Source of the DNA: Treponema sp.
Lineage (GTDB): Bacteria; Spirochaetota; Spirochaetia; Treponematales; Breznakiellaceae
DNA length: 64,000 nt
Direction: 5' to 3'
NCBI GenBank assembly: GCA_009781635.1
Contig: WQXU01000002.1
Span: 62,001 to 126,000, forward strand
Part shown: one piece after another, positions 19,598-29,001 of the stretch
How positions within the stretch are numbered: position 1 is the first letter of the stretch
Layout of the letters: each line of letters starts with the position of its first letter
Notes under the pieces: generated by a model
What the model was told of the DNA's origin: nothing
Databases searched by the model: none
The model's input: only the letters and a program-made list of their open reading frames with translations
Translations under genes and position numbers: made by a program

Positions 19598-20464
19598 ATG
19601 AAAGCATACCTTGATATCGTTCAAAAAATTCTTTCCTGCGGTTTTCGCAAAACAAACCGCACCGGTGTAGACGCCCTGTCCATTGCCGGAGTGATGTTTG
19701 AGCATGATATGTCAGAAGGCTTTCCCCTGCTTACTACAAGAAAAGTGCCTTTCCGCATGGTAAGATCCGAACTGGAATTTTTTATTCGCGGCATGACTGA
19801 CAAAGAATGGCTAAGAGAACAAAAAAATTCCATTTGGGATGAATGGTGCAGCCCCGATATTGTTCCCTACGGCAATGATGAAGAGACCAAGGCAAAAATG
19901 ATGAGCGAAAGGGAACTGGGTCCCCTGTACGGCTGGCAGTGGCGCAATTTCGGCGCGCAGTACATAGCGCATAACGCCCAGCCTTCCGGACAGGGCATTG
20001 ATCAGCTGCAGAAACTTGTGCAGACCCTTAAAACAGACCCCGATAACAGACGCATGATAGTAAGCGCATGGAACCCCTGCGATCTTCATCGTATGGCATT
20101 GCCGCCCTGTCATTACTGTTTTCAGGTAACGGTTATTGACGGCAGGTTAAATCTGCTTTGGAATCAGCGTTCTGTTGATGTTGCCCTGGGGCTGCCGTTT
20201 AATATTGCAAGTTACGGCTGCCTTCTGCATCTGCTGGCCAAAGAAGCGAATTTAAGCGAGGGCAGGCTTGTCGGCTTTTTGGGTGATACGCACATTTATG
20301 TTAACCATATCGAAGCTATTCGCCTGCAGATTGAGCGCGAGCCAAGAGCGCTGCCGCAAATAAAGACAGAGAAGTTTACGTCGATCTTTGACTGGCATTA
20401 CAACGATACAGTCATCGAGAACTACGATCCTCATCCTGCGGTAAAATTTGAGATAGCAGTGTAA
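19598..20464 (+). CDS. thyA: Thymidylate synthase
   Basis: A 288-residue enzyme converting dUMP to dTMP with methylenetetrahydrofolate. The nucleophilic cysteine is in LPPCHYCFQ, with RRMIVSAWNP before it, QRSVDVALGLPFNIASY after it, and HIYVNH near the C-terminus. It is slightly longer than the 264-residue E. coli enzyme because of an insertion around residues 90-120. folA, which regenerates its folate cofactor, begins two bases after its stop. Confidence 0.98.
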   Translation: MKAYLDIVQKILSCGFRKTNRTGVDALSIAGVMFEHDMSEGFPLLTTRKVPFRMVRSELEFFIRGMTDKEWLREQKNSIWDEWCSPDIVPYGNDEETKAKMMSERELGPLYGWQWRNFGAQYIAHNAQPSGQGIDQLQKLVQTLKTDPDNRRMIVSAWNPCDLHRMALPPCHYCFQVTVIDGRLNLLWNQRSVDVALGLPFNIASYGCLLHLLAKEANLSEGRLVGFLGDTHIYVNHIEAIRLQIEREPRALPQIKTEKFTSIFDWHYNDTVIENYDPHPAVKFEIAV

Positions 20465-20465
20465 T

Positions 20466-20933
20466 ATGCAGGAAATTATTTTAATTGCCGCGATGGCGGA
20501 AAACAGAGTTATTGGAAAAGACAATGCAATGCCCTGGTCAGTCAAGGGAAACCTTGCGCGCTTTAAAGAGATGACAATGGGCTGGCCCTGTATCATGGGC
20601 AGAAAAACCTGGGAATCGCTTCCGAAAAAACCATTACCCGGACGGCTTAACATTATTATTTCCAAAACAATGGCTGCGGAGAATTCGCAGGATGTCAAAA
20701 TATTTTCATCATTATCCGCCGCAATTGAATATTGCGTCTGTTATGAAAAGGTTTTTATCTGCGGCGGAGAATCTGTTTACGCTCAGGCGATGCCCCTTGC
20801 AAATAAAATCGAACTGACATTAATTCCGGGGCAGTATGAAGGCGATACTTTTTTTCCGGAAATAGATGACAGCTGGAAAATAATTAATACTGTCAATTAT
20901 GATAACTTTTCAATTAATACATATGAAAGATAA
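20466..20933 (+). CDS. folA: Dihydrofolate reductase
   Basis: A 155-residue enzyme that reduces dihydrofolate with NADPH, completing the thymidylate cycle with the adjacent thyA. The DHFR landmarks are present: VIGKDNAMPW, the MGRKTWESLP nucleotide-binding turn, LPGRLNIIIS, and GGESVYAQAMP. One oddity: the residue aligned with the catalytic Asp27 of E. coli (ADLAWF) is Asn29 here (GNLARF, codon AAC). That acid is conserved as Asp or Glu in most DHFRs, so activity may be lower or protonation may be achieved differently. Confidence 0.95.
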   Translation: MQEIILIAAMAENRVIGKDNAMPWSVKGNLARFKEMTMGWPCIMGRKTWESLPKKPLPGRLNIIISKTMAAENSQDVKIFSSLSAAIEYCVCYEKVFICGGESVYAQAMPLANKIELTLIPGQYEGDTFFPEIDDSWKIINTVNYDNFSINTYER

Positions 20934-20942
20934 GGAGCAAAG

Positions 20943-21863
20943 ATGAAAGGCCCAATTTTAGTTGTGCTTGCAGCAGGCATGGGAAGCCGTTACGGCGGAC
21001 TTAAACAGATGGATAAAATCGGAAAGAACGGCGAAGTTTTGCTGGATTACTCGGTATTCGACGCTGTTAAAAGCGGATTTGAAAAAATTGTATTTATTAT
21101 CCGCAGCGATATAGAAAAAGATTTCAGTGAACTTGTTCTTGCGCGGATGGGATCGAAGGTTAAATGCGAGCTGGCTTTCCAAAACCTGGACAGCCTGATC
21201 CCTGAGAATATTTTTAAAGCAGCGCAGGAAGCAGGGCGTACAAAACCCTGGGGAACAGGACATGCCCTGTTATGCGCGGCAGACAAACTTGATGCGCCGT
21301 TCACAGTTATAAACGCCGATGATTTTTACGGAAGGGAAGCCTTCGCCGTTATGGGCAAACATCTTGCAGGCTCCGAAGAAGACAAGTCCTCGATTGTTCC
21401 TTACAGGCTGGAGAAAACACTCAGCCTGATGGGAACTGTAACGCGCGGCGTATGCGCAGTTGAAGATGGTTTTCTGACAGGGGTTGATGAACTTACCGCT
21501 ATCGGGGAAAAAGACGGGCGCATTTTTAATACTGCCGCAGACGGTTCAATCCGCGAGCTTGCGCCGGAAACTCCGGTATCGATGAATTTCTGGGGGTTCT
21601 CACCCTGTCTTCTGCCCGAGCTTGAAAAATATTTTACAGATTTTCTGAATGCCTTCGCGGCGGATGTGAAGGGAAAGATTAAAGAAGAATGTTTTATTCC
21701 AAAGGCTGTAGATTATTTTATTAAAAAGGGAATCATCAAAGTAAAAGTTCTTCCTGCAAATTCAAACTGGTTCGGAGTTACATACAAAGAAGACAGGGAA
21801 GATGCAATAAAAAAAATAGAAGAAATGACGGCATCAGGTACGTACCCGTCTTTGCTTTGGTAA
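20943..21863 (+). CDS. Sugar-phosphate nucleotidyltransferase
   Basis: A 306-residue NTP-transferase-fold enzyme. The N-terminal nucleotide-binding signature is LAAGMGSRYGGLKQ and a metal-binding aspartate motif follows (NADDFYG). It probably activates a sugar phosphate (hexose-1-phosphate with UTP, dTTP or CTP). The YGGLKQ variant belongs to a subfamily whose substrate is not well defined, so no gene name is given. It starts nine bases after folA and ends just before the DUF368 gene. Confidence 0.8.
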   Translation: MKGPILVVLAAGMGSRYGGLKQMDKIGKNGEVLLDYSVFDAVKSGFEKIVFIIRSDIEKDFSELVLARMGSKVKCELAFQNLDSLIPENIFKAAQEAGRTKPWGTGHALLCAADKLDAPFTVINADDFYGREAFAVMGKHLAGSEEDKSSIVPYRLEKTLSLMGTVTRGVCAVEDGFLTGVDELTAIGEKDGRIFNTAADGSIRELAPETPVSMNFWGFSPCLLPELEKYFTDFLNAFAADVKGKIKEECFIPKAVDYFIKKGIIKVKVLPANSNWFGVTYKEDREDAIKKIEEMTASGTYPSLLW

Positions 21864-21883
21864 AATTAAATGAGCAGGATAAT

Positions 21884-22747
21884 ATGGGAATTATTAAATT
21901 AGCATCAATTGGGTTTGCGCTTGGTATTACAGCGGTAATACCGGGGATTTCAGTTGCAACAATGGCGGTGGTATTCGGTGTTTATGATCGTCTTATAAAC
22001 GTGATTGTACCGGATGTAAAAAAAATACTTGCAGCATGGATGTTTTGGCTTCCTTTGGCGGCAGGAGGCGTTGCAGGCATTTTCTTCTCCAGCAAGGTAT
22101 TAACAATTCTTTTTAATAATTACAGTGTTCCTACTTACTGGTTTTTAATAGGCGTTATCGCAGGCAGTATTCCCCTTGTTTATTCAAAGGTTTGCCGGAC
22201 CTCATCCCCGGATTATCCGGAGCAAAGAAAATTTGCGCCGCCTTCTGTTTTGTCTGTAATTTGCTTTGTTATTGCGCTTGCTTTAATGATTTTTATGGCA
22301 GTAATAAAACCGGAAGAAGGAAATGTTGTTTACACAGAACTTTCCCCCGGAGTTTTTGGATTGCTTGTATTGGCCGGTGCGCTTGCGGCAACTGCCATGA
22401 TTATCCCCGGGATTTCCGGCGCATTTGTCCTTCTTGTAATCGGATTATACCGCACTGTACTTAAATCTGTTTCCGATATGAATATCCTTTTAATATTACC
22501 GGTTATTTTAGGTGCAGTAATCGGGCTTTTGCTAAGCGCTGCCTTTGTACGTTTTCTGCTGGCAAAGGCGCCAAGGGAAACATACGGCGCTGTTTTGGGA
22601 CTTGTAACAGGATCAATTATTATTTTGTATCCAAAGGGAATCGGAGAAGGTATCTTTATATTTGTTTCGATAGTATGCGTGCTTGCCGGTTTTGCATTTT
22701 CATTTATAATGTCCAGAGATGCGCGAAAAGCAGCGGACTCAATCTGA
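21884..22747 (+). CDS. DUF368 membrane protein, PopT-like undecaprenyl-phosphate transporter
   Basis: A 287-residue polytopic membrane protein of the DUF368 family, with about eight to nine membrane helices and the two family motifs arranged as an inverted repeat (TAVIPGISVATMAVVFGVYD and ATAMIIPGISGAFVLLVIGL). DUF368 proteins of the PopT type are reported to recycle undecaprenyl phosphate across the membrane for cell-envelope synthesis. The ATG at 21884 is preferred to an in-frame TTG at 21857 that would overlap the upstream gene. Its 3' end overlaps the mnmA start by 29 bases. Confidence 0.85.
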   Translation: MGIIKLASIGFALGITAVIPGISVATMAVVFGVYDRLINVIVPDVKKILAAWMFWLPLAAGGVAGIFFSSKVLTILFNNYSVPTYWFLIGVIAGSIPLVYSKVCRTSSPDYPEQRKFAPPSVLSVICFVIALALMIFMAVIKPEEGNVVYTELSPGVFGLLVLAGALAATAMIIPGISGAFVLLVIGLYRTVLKSVSDMNILLILPVILGAVIGLLLSAAFVRFLLAKAPRETYGAVLGLVTGSIIILYPKGIGEGIFIFVSIVCVLAGFAFSFIMSRDARKAADSI

Positions 22748-23798
22748 AATTACACGCGCAGTATGCGCAATGTCAGGCGGCGTTGACAGTTCTGTTGCCG
22801 CTGCCCTGAGCTTGGAACAGGGCTTTAAATGCACCGGCATGACGCTTAAACTTTTTAAAAAGCGCATACCGGGCTTTCAAACTGATGAAGCGGATGATGC
22901 AAGAAATGTAGCTTTCAATCTTGGCATGGATCACTATGTATTGGATTTTTCGGATGAGTTTGATAAAAAAGTTGTCCGCCGTTTTGTAGAAACCTACGAA
23001 CAGGGCTTAACACCCAATCCCTGTATAGAATGCAACCGCAATATAAAATTTAATTTTCAGCTTATGCATGCCTATATGCCTGATTTTGACATTCTTGTTA
23101 CAGGCCATTATGCGCGTATTACAAGGGATCCTGCAAACGGCAGATGCCTTCTTCAAAAAGCGGTCGATGAAAAAAAAGATCAAAGTTATGTGCTTTACTG
23201 CCTTACCCGGCAGCAGCTTGAAAAATCTTTTTTTCCGCTGGGAGCCTTGTCAAAAAATGAAGTGCGTAAAATTGCCGAAAGCAGGAAATTTGCAAATGCG
23301 GACAAGACAGAGAGCCAGGACATTTGCTTTGTGCCTGACGGAAATTATGGCAACTTTATAGAAGAGTATACAGGGAAAAAATATCTGCCCGGAGATATAA
23401 TCGATTCTGAAGGAAGGCTCCTTGGCAGGCACAGGGGTCTAATCCGCTACACAATAGGCCAGAGGCGCGGGCTTGGAGTTGCCGCTAATACTCCTGTCTA
23501 TGTCGCCGCAAAATCAATTGCAGCTAACACCGTGACTCTTGCCGCAGACGAAGCTCTTTACAGCAAATCGCTTGACGCAAAAGATATCAATTTAATTGCC
23601 TGTGATGATCTGAAAAAGCCAATGCGCGTAATGGTAAAAACCCGTTATTTACAGACTGCGCAGAGCGCTGTTGCAGAGCAGACAGGAGAAAACAGCCTTC
23701 ACATTGAATTTGATTTTCCCCAGCGCGCAATCACTCCAGGGCAGGCAGCAGTAATATATGACGGAGACATTGTTGTAGGCGGCGGTACGATAGAGTAA
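22719..23798 (+). CDS. mnmA: tRNA-specific 2-thiouridylase MnmA
   Basis: A 359-residue enzyme that makes 2-thiouridine at the wobble base of Lys, Glu and Gln tRNAs. It has the PP-loop ATP motif (SGGVDSSVAA), the two catalytic cysteine contexts (NPCIECNR and QDICFVPDG), a GHYAR motif, and the C-terminal beta-barrel domains. Full length for the family. It is the last gene of the plus-strand run from 18995; the next gene is convergent, three bases away. Confidence 0.97.
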   Translation: MREKQRTQSEITRAVCAMSGGVDSSVAAALSLEQGFKCTGMTLKLFKKRIPGFQTDEADDARNVAFNLGMDHYVLDFSDEFDKKVVRRFVETYEQGLTPNPCIECNRNIKFNFQLMHAYMPDFDILVTGHYARITRDPANGRCLLQKAVDEKKDQSYVLYCLTRQQLEKSFFPLGALSKNEVRKIAESRKFANADKTESQDICFVPDGNYGNFIEEYTGKKYLPGDIIDSEGRLLGRHRGLIRYTIGQRRGLGVAANTPVYVAAKSIAANTVTLAADEALYSKSLDAKDINLIACDDLKKPMRVMVKTRYLQTAQSAVAEQTGENSLHIEFDFPQRAITPGQAAVIYDGDIVVGGGTIE

Positions 23799-23801
23799 AC
23801 T

Positions 23802-24329
23802 CTAGGAGCCGTTTAATATTCTTGTCAATGACGGAGATGAGTACCAAAGAGTGACAGGATCGCCGCCGCGGGTATTTACCTTTAAATAGATGTATCCGTT
23901 TGATAAATTCCAGGATGTTTCATAGGTGCGTACTTCCCGCAGCATGGCCTCGTGAAGCAGTGTAGGGCCGTATTTCAATACAAGTTCATCTTGCAAAGTG
24001 GTATAGCACTGCCTTAGTTCATCAATATTTTTAGTGTCAAAATAATATGTTCCGCCTTCAAGTCCGCTCCGCGAAAAAAAAGCAACCATAAAAGCCTGAT
24101 ATCCTGACACTTGTACATTTTCATAAATCAATGATTGAAACCCGTTAAATACATCGGTATGTACGGGATTTCCCATTCTGGCTTTAAACGTATCCATGCT
24201 GGTTCCCCATGCAAAATTATGGAACCCTACTGTAGCTTCACCCTGCGCAAATAATGCTGATGTAATTAGCAAGGCGATAATGAATAATGGCAGCTTTTTA
24301 ATGGTACACCCCCGTTTCATTATCGGCAT
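23802..24329 (-). CDS. Secreted protein of unknown function
   Basis: A 175-residue exported protein with a signal peptide ending in ALFAQG at about residue 29. The mature domain (about 145 residues) begins GFHNFAWGTSMDTFKARMG, a pattern common in small secreted proteins of unknown function in which a 'WG' motif is followed by an amphipathic helix. An internal methionine at codon 4 (24320) is an alternative start. No catalytic residues can be assigned. A TATAAA box lies 14 bases before the start. Confidence 0.65.
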   Translation of the reverse strand: MPIMKRGCTIKKLPLFIIALLITSALFAQGEATVGFHNFAWGTSMDTFKARMGNPVHTDVFNGFQSLIYENVQVSGYQAFMVAFFSRSGLEGGTYYFDTKNIDELRQCYTTLQDELVLKYGPTLLHEAMLREVRTYETSWNLSNGYIYLKVNTRGGDPVTLWYSSPSLTRILNGS

Positions 24330-24427
24330 AAAAGATGAGGAGATTTATACGGATTGACGGTTTTTTATGAGATTGTAAACACTTCTTTTTGTAAATAAGA
24401 GAGCTATTAATTGAGGAATTACCACTT

Positions 24428-24510
24428 TGCCGGCGATGAGACTCGAACTCATACCCCCTTACGAGGAGGGGATTTTAAGTCCCCAGTGTCTGCCATTCCA
24501 CCACGCCGGC
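24428..24510 (-). tRNA. tRNA-Leu (anticodon UAA)
   Basis: A class II tRNA on the minus strand with a long variable arm. The acceptor arms are GCCGGCG and CGCCGGC, the anticodon stem is GGGGA/TCCCC around CTTAAAA, and the T loop is TTCGAGT. The anticodon TAA reads TTA. CCA is not encoded. Confidence 0.95.
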
Positions 24511-24577
24511 TGTTATGCCTATTTTACCGTTTTTGGCAATTATTGGCAATATAGTATTAAATGGCTGTGTAATCCGC

Positions 24578-25762
24578 TTACTCTGCCGCTAGATTATAAA
24601 TTGCCTGCGCGTCCTTTGAGTCAAGTTTGCGGTAGTTGCCAATTGGGCCAAAATGAACAACGCGTTTTGCCATTTCCGGAATGCGGCTTGTATCGATATT
24701 TGCATCCTTTAAACGGGTCGGCATGCCGATCGATTTAAAAAAGTTTTCCATGCGGAATATTCCTTCCAGCGCAGCCTGCCTGTAATCATAAAAAGCGCCG
24801 TCTACACCCCAGACTTTTACCGCAAAACGCGCAAGGCGTGACATAGATTCCAATGAGCTGTCTTCATTTACATTGTATTTCAGCCATGCCGGAAAAATAA
24901 TCGCAAGGCCTGCGCCGTGAGCAATGTCAAACAGGGCAGACAGTTCATGATCAAGGGCGTGGCTGGCCCAGTCTCCGATACGGCCGGTATCCAGTATGCC
25001 GTTATGCGCAACTGCGCCTGCCCACATTATTTCCGCTCTTGCATCGTAATTATTTTCTCCGCCGGAGAATATTTTACGGCCATTGCGGATAATTGCCCTT
25101 AATGCGCCTTCGCAAAGCTCATCTGTAAATTCTACATGCTGCTCCCTTGTAAAATATCTTTCCATTATATGCGCCATCATATCTGTTATTCCGCATGCAG
25201 TTTGAAAAGGGGGCAGTGAATATGTCAGCTCCGGATTCATAATCGAAAAAACCGGACGGTTAAAAACAGAGTGCATCCCTCTTTTCCATGGGCCTTCCTC
25301 GTTGGTAATAACGCAGCTTGTGCTTGATTCGCTTCCTGCCGCCGGAATCGTAACAATTGTTCCGACAGGAAGAGCGCCTTGCAGGGTTTTCCTGCGTTCA
25401 AAATAATCCCATAAATCGCCGTCATTAACAGCTCCTGCTGCGATGGCTTTAGCGGAGTCAATCGCAGAACCGCCGCCGACTGCAAGAACAAAATCCAGTT
25501 TTTCATTTTTAACAATATCGACGCCTTCCTTAACAAGCGAAAGGCGCGGATTCGGTTGAACGCCTGTTAACTCAACCCAGGCGACACCGGCCTCTTTTAA
25601 ACTGTTCTTTACATTTTCGATAAGGCCTGAGCGTACCGCAGAACCGCCTGAGTGGTGCAGTAATATCCGCCTGGCAAAAATGGCTGTTTCCTTTCCAGCC
25701 TGATTTTCAGTTCCTCTTCCGAAGATAATTTTTGTTTTATTGCAATATTCAAAGTTTTGCAT
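24578..25762 (-). CDS. Iron-containing alcohol dehydrogenase (YqhD/Bdh-like)
   Basis: A 394-residue group III alcohol dehydrogenase, probably reducing aldehydes to alcohols with NAD(P)H during fermentation. It has the nucleotide-binding GGGSAIDSAKAIA motif and the metal ligands in the expected contexts (ITDMMAHIMERYF for Asp/His, DHELSALFDIAHGAGLAI for two further His). The sequence resembles the YqhD/butanol dehydrogenase subgroup. The ATG at 25762 is chosen because AGGAGG lies seven bases upstream; the seven extra codons upstream of it would lie over that site. Confidence 0.92.
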   Translation of the reverse strand: MQNFEYCNKTKIIFGRGTENQAGKETAIFARRILLHHSGGSAVRSGLIENVKNSLKEAGVAWVELTGVQPNPRLSLVKEGVDIVKNEKLDFVLAVGGGSAIDSAKAIAAGAVNDGDLWDYFERRKTLQGALPVGTIVTIPAAGSESSTSCVITNEEGPWKRGMHSVFNRPVFSIMNPELTYSLPPFQTACGITDMMAHIMERYFTREQHVEFTDELCEGALRAIIRNGRKIFSGGENNYDARAEIMWAGAVAHNGILDTGRIGDWASHALDHELSALFDIAHGAGLAIIFPAWLKYNVNEDSSLESMSRLARFAVKVWGVDGAFYDYRQAALEGIFRMENFFKSIGMPTRLKDANIDTSRIPEMAKRVVHFGPIGNYRKLDSKDAQAIYNLAAE

Positions 25763-26063
25763 GTTAATTCCTCCTGCCGGCAAAATATTGAATGCCGGAA
25801 ATCCTGCGTAACATTGTCAGGCATACATTTCAACATTTTTTACTATACACTTTTATTAGTCAATGGTAAACTAATTAGATGGGTTCAGGATTTTCAACCA
25901 GATTTTGCCGAAAGTGTCTGGCGCTTTCTCTCCCTGTCGATGTTATGAATCGTTTTGTCAAAATGACAAATCCGGAATACGGCTTACAATCAATTACAAA
26001 CCGCCCGGAAAATCCGGCTTACCAAAAAAATTAATTATGAGAAAACATGGTTGTGAGGTTTAA
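25763..26063. other. Intergenic region between the dehydrogenase and rnfC
   Basis: About 300 A/T-rich bases between divergent genes. It holds the AGGAGG site of the dehydrogenase at one end and a GAGG ribosome-binding site for rnfC about eight bases before 26064 at the other. I see no credible gene, structured RNA or terminator in it, and no promoter with both good boxes. Confidence 0.6.
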
Positions 26064-27437
26064 ATGAAGATAAAGCTGAAGAAGGCCCTGATTTTCACTT
26101 TTAAACGGGGCATCTACCCAAAAGAGCAAAAACAGTTTACAGAAGATGTTCCCATAAATACGCTGCTTCCTGCCGAGGGCAGTGAAATTGTTTTTCCCCT
26201 TTTAATGCATATGGGAACTGCGAATAGTCCGCTTGTCGAAAAGGGGCAGAGGGTGCTGCTCGGAGAAAAAATAGGAGACAGCGATGCTTTCATAAGCGCG
26301 CCCGTTCATTCAAGCGTATCGGGAATTGTTAAAGATATACGTCCGCATTTAACAATTGCAGGCACAATTATCAATTCAGTAATAATTGAAAATGACGGCA
26401 AGTTTGAGGAACATGAGAATATAAAACCGCGTGACGGATATGATAATCTTTCGAGAGAGGAAATTTTAAAAATCATCCGCGAAGCGGGAATAGTCGGGCT
26501 TGGGGGAGCAGGTTTTCCGACGCATGTAAAACTTTCTCCGCCGCCTGAAAAAAAAATCGATACAGTTATAATAAACGGCTGTGAGTGTGAGCCGTATCTT
26601 ACAACTGACAATAGAATTATGATCGAAGAGTCCGGCCGCATTGTAACAGGTTTAAAAATAATTTTAAAAGTTATACAAACCGCAAGGGGAATCATCGCAA
26701 TCGAAGATAATAAACCGGAAGCAATAGAACATCTTAAAGAATATTGCGCAAACATTCCGGATATAAAAGTGGCGGTTGTTAAAACTAAGTATCCTCAAGG
26801 GTGCGAGAAACAGCTTGTAGATGCGATAACAGGAAGAGAAGTTCCATCCGGAGGAATCCCGATTGATGTTGGATGCATTGTTCACAATGTTGATACTGTT
26901 ATAGCAATACACCGCGCAATAATCCGCGGACGCCCTCTTATGCGCAAGGTTGTAACGCTTACAGGCGGCGCGATAAGGAATCCTGGAAATTATAAAATGC
27001 GTATAGGCACATTGCTAAGCGATTTAGTAGAGATGGCCGGCGGTTATAAATCCAATCCTGCAAAAATTGTCGTGGGCGGACCGATGATGGGGACTGCAAT
27101 TTTCGACACTGATGTGCCGATTGTAAAAACAACGGAAGGCGTAATTTTTCTGACAGAAGATGAAGCGTATATTCCTCCGGAAAAAAACTGCATACGCTGC
27201 GGATGCTGTGTAGAGCGCTGTCCTTCCGGGCTTATACCGACGGAATTAAATGCGGATATTTTAAAAGAAAACAGCGAGGCATTCATAAAACATAACGGAC
27301 TTGACTGTATCGAGTGCGGCAGTTGTTCCTATATTTGCCCTGCAAAGCGGCGCCTGTCGCAGGCAATCCGTACAATCAGAAGAGTTGAACTTGCAAAGCT
27401 GCAGGCAAGCAGGCAAAAAAAGCAGGAGCCGAAATGA
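26064..27437 (+). CDS. rnfC: Rnf complex subunit RnfC
   Basis: A 457-residue membrane-associated subunit that carries the NADH/FMN-binding module of the ferredoxin:NAD+ oxidoreductase. The flavin/NADH loop is GLGGAGFPTHVK, followed by INGCECEPYLTTD. Two [4Fe-4S] ferredoxin motifs lie near the C-terminus (CIRCGCCVERCP and CIECGSCSYICP). It heads rnfCDGEAB, in which neighbouring genes overlap by one to four bases. It lacks the long C-terminal repeat extension found in proteobacterial RnfC. Confidence 0.97.
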   Translation: MKIKLKKALIFTFKRGIYPKEQKQFTEDVPINTLLPAEGSEIVFPLLMHMGTANSPLVEKGQRVLLGEKIGDSDAFISAPVHSSVSGIVKDIRPHLTIAGTIINSVIIENDGKFEEHENIKPRDGYDNLSREEILKIIREAGIVGLGGAGFPTHVKLSPPPEKKIDTVIINGCECEPYLTTDNRIMIEESGRIVTGLKIILKVIQTARGIIAIEDNKPEAIEHLKEYCANIPDIKVAVVKTKYPQGCEKQLVDAITGREVPSGGIPIDVGCIVHNVDTVIAIHRAIIRGRPLMRKVVTLTGGAIRNPGNYKMRIGTLLSDLVEMAGGYKSNPAKIVVGGPMMGTAIFDTDVPIVKTTEGVIFLTEDEAYIPPEKNCIRCGCCVERCPSGLIPTELNADILKENSEAFIKHNGLDCIECGSCSYICPAKRRLSQAIRTIRRVELAKLQASRQKKQEPK

Positions 27438-28417
27438 AAATAGTAATAAATCAGATAATGACCGTTTCCTCTCCGCCGCATATGTACGGCACAGCATCAA
27501 TAGAAGCAAGAATGCGTGATGTGCTGATTGCGCTGTCTCCCGCTTTTTGCGCGGCTATTTATCATTACGGTGTAAAGGCATTGCACACAACAGCAATCGC
27601 TGTAATTGCCGCATTAGCAGCGGAATATCTGTACCAGAGAGTTATGCAAAAACCTGTTACGATAAATGATTACAGCGCGGCAATTACAGGCCTTTTGCTT
27701 GGTTTTAACCTTCCGCCGGATGTTCCGTTCTGGATACCTGCAGCGGGAAGTTTTTTTGCGATTATCGTTGTCAAGCAATTGTTTGGCGGCCTTGGCTCAA
27801 ACTTTATTAATCCTGCGCTTGCAGCCAGGGCCTTCCTTCTTGCATCGTTCCCTGTGCACATGACAAACTGGACATTGGCTCCCGACGCTGTATCAGGCGC
27901 AACTTATCTTGCGATGATCAAGGAAAACCCGCTCTTTGTTCCGGAGCTCTCCGATTACACTGCGCTTCTTATTGGGAAAGTAGGCGGCTGTGTCGGCGAA
28001 ACAAGCGCAGTAGCGCTTTTAGTTGGCGGAGTGTATTTGCTTGCAAGAAGGATCATAAACTGGCGCATCCCGTTTTTTTACATAGGAAGTTTTGCATTCT
28101 TTGCATTTATTTTCGGAAGGACAGGTTTCTTCACAGGACACAATATACTGTTTGAAGTGTTAAACGGCGGTTTAATAATGGGCGCTTTTTTTATGGCGAC
28201 AGATTATGCGACAAGCCCTATTACATCTAACGGTAAAATTGTTATGGGGATTGGCTGCGGTTTTCTGACAGTATTTATAAGGTTTTTTGGCGGCTATCCG
28301 GAAGGCGTAAGTTACGCGATCATCATTATGAATCTTTTTGTGCCTCTTATAGATAAATATGTAAGGCCGCGCGTTTACGGCAAGGGAGTTCGCAACAGAA
28401 GGAGGAAGGCAGCATGA
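27434..28417 (+). CDS. rnfD: Rnf complex subunit RnfD
   Basis: A 327-residue integral membrane subunit with about ten helices. The motif SGATYL (about residue 155) supplies the threonine that covalently binds FMN in this family. It starts with GSSFFAIIVVKQLFGGLGSN-type transmembrane sequence typical of RnfD/NqrB. The start overlaps the rnfC stop by four bases and the end overlaps rnfG by four bases. Confidence 0.96.
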   Translation: MKIVINQIMTVSSPPHMYGTASIEARMRDVLIALSPAFCAAIYHYGVKALHTTAIAVIAALAAEYLYQRVMQKPVTINDYSAAITGLLLGFNLPPDVPFWIPAAGSFFAIIVVKQLFGGLGSNFINPALAARAFLLASFPVHMTNWTLAPDAVSGATYLAMIKENPLFVPELSDYTALLIGKVGGCVGETSAVALLVGGVYLLARRIINWRIPFFYIGSFAFFAFIFGRTGFFTGHNILFEVLNGGLIMGAFFMATDYATSPITSNGKIVMGIGCGFLTVFIRFFGGYPEGVSYAIIIMNLFVPLIDKYVRPRVYGKGVRNRRRKAA

Positions 28418-29001
28418 AAAGCATTATTAAGCCGGCTGTTACTCTTTTAATAACCGCCGTGATTACCGTAGCGGCTCTTAGCCTGGTGTACAATCTTACT
28501 CTTGAACCTATAGAAAAACAAAAACGCAGAACACAGGAGACAGCGCTAAGAGATGTTATGCCGCGTGCCTCTGAATACAGGGAAATAAGTATCGATAAAG
28601 AAGGCAGCATTACCGCTGTATTTGAATGTTATCTTGACATTGACGCTTTAAATTTTATCGGCTATGTAGTGCAGCTTTCTCCGGAGGGGTACAGCGGTAA
28701 AATAGATCTAATGGTGGGAATATCAAGCTCCGATGAAAGAATCACAGGCATGCGCGTACTCCGGCACACAGAGACGCCGGGATTGGGCGCACTTGCAGTC
28801 AAAGAAGATTTTTTCCGCCGTTATGACGGTTTAAAACTTGTGCCGCTGGGAGTTGTAAGATCTAATCCCGGTGAAAATGAAATACAGGCCATAACAAGTG
28901 CAACTATTACAACCAGAGCCATAACAAAGGCAGTTAACGAAGCGATTGATTGGTATCACCGTAATGCAAAGCAAATGTCAGATGACAGGAGAGGTGAATA
29001 A
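28414..29001 (+). CDS. rnfG: Rnf complex subunit RnfG
   Basis: A 195-residue subunit with one N-terminal membrane helix (about 10-28) and an extracytoplasmic FMN-binding domain. The covalent flavin site is read as ITSATITTRAI near residue 160, where the first two residues of the usual S-G-A-T motif are T-S; the flavin-bearing threonine is kept. It contains the family's TPGLGALAV motif. The stop overlaps the rnfE start by one base. Confidence 0.94.
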   Translation: MKSIIKPAVTLLITAVITVAALSLVYNLTLEPIEKQKRRTQETALRDVMPRASEYREISIDKEGSITAVFECYLDIDALNFIGYVVQLSPEGYSGKIDLMVGISSSDERITGMRVLRHTETPGLGALAVKEDFFRRYDGLKLVPLGVVRSNPGENEIQAITSATITTRAITKAVNEAIDWYHRNAKQMSDDRRGE

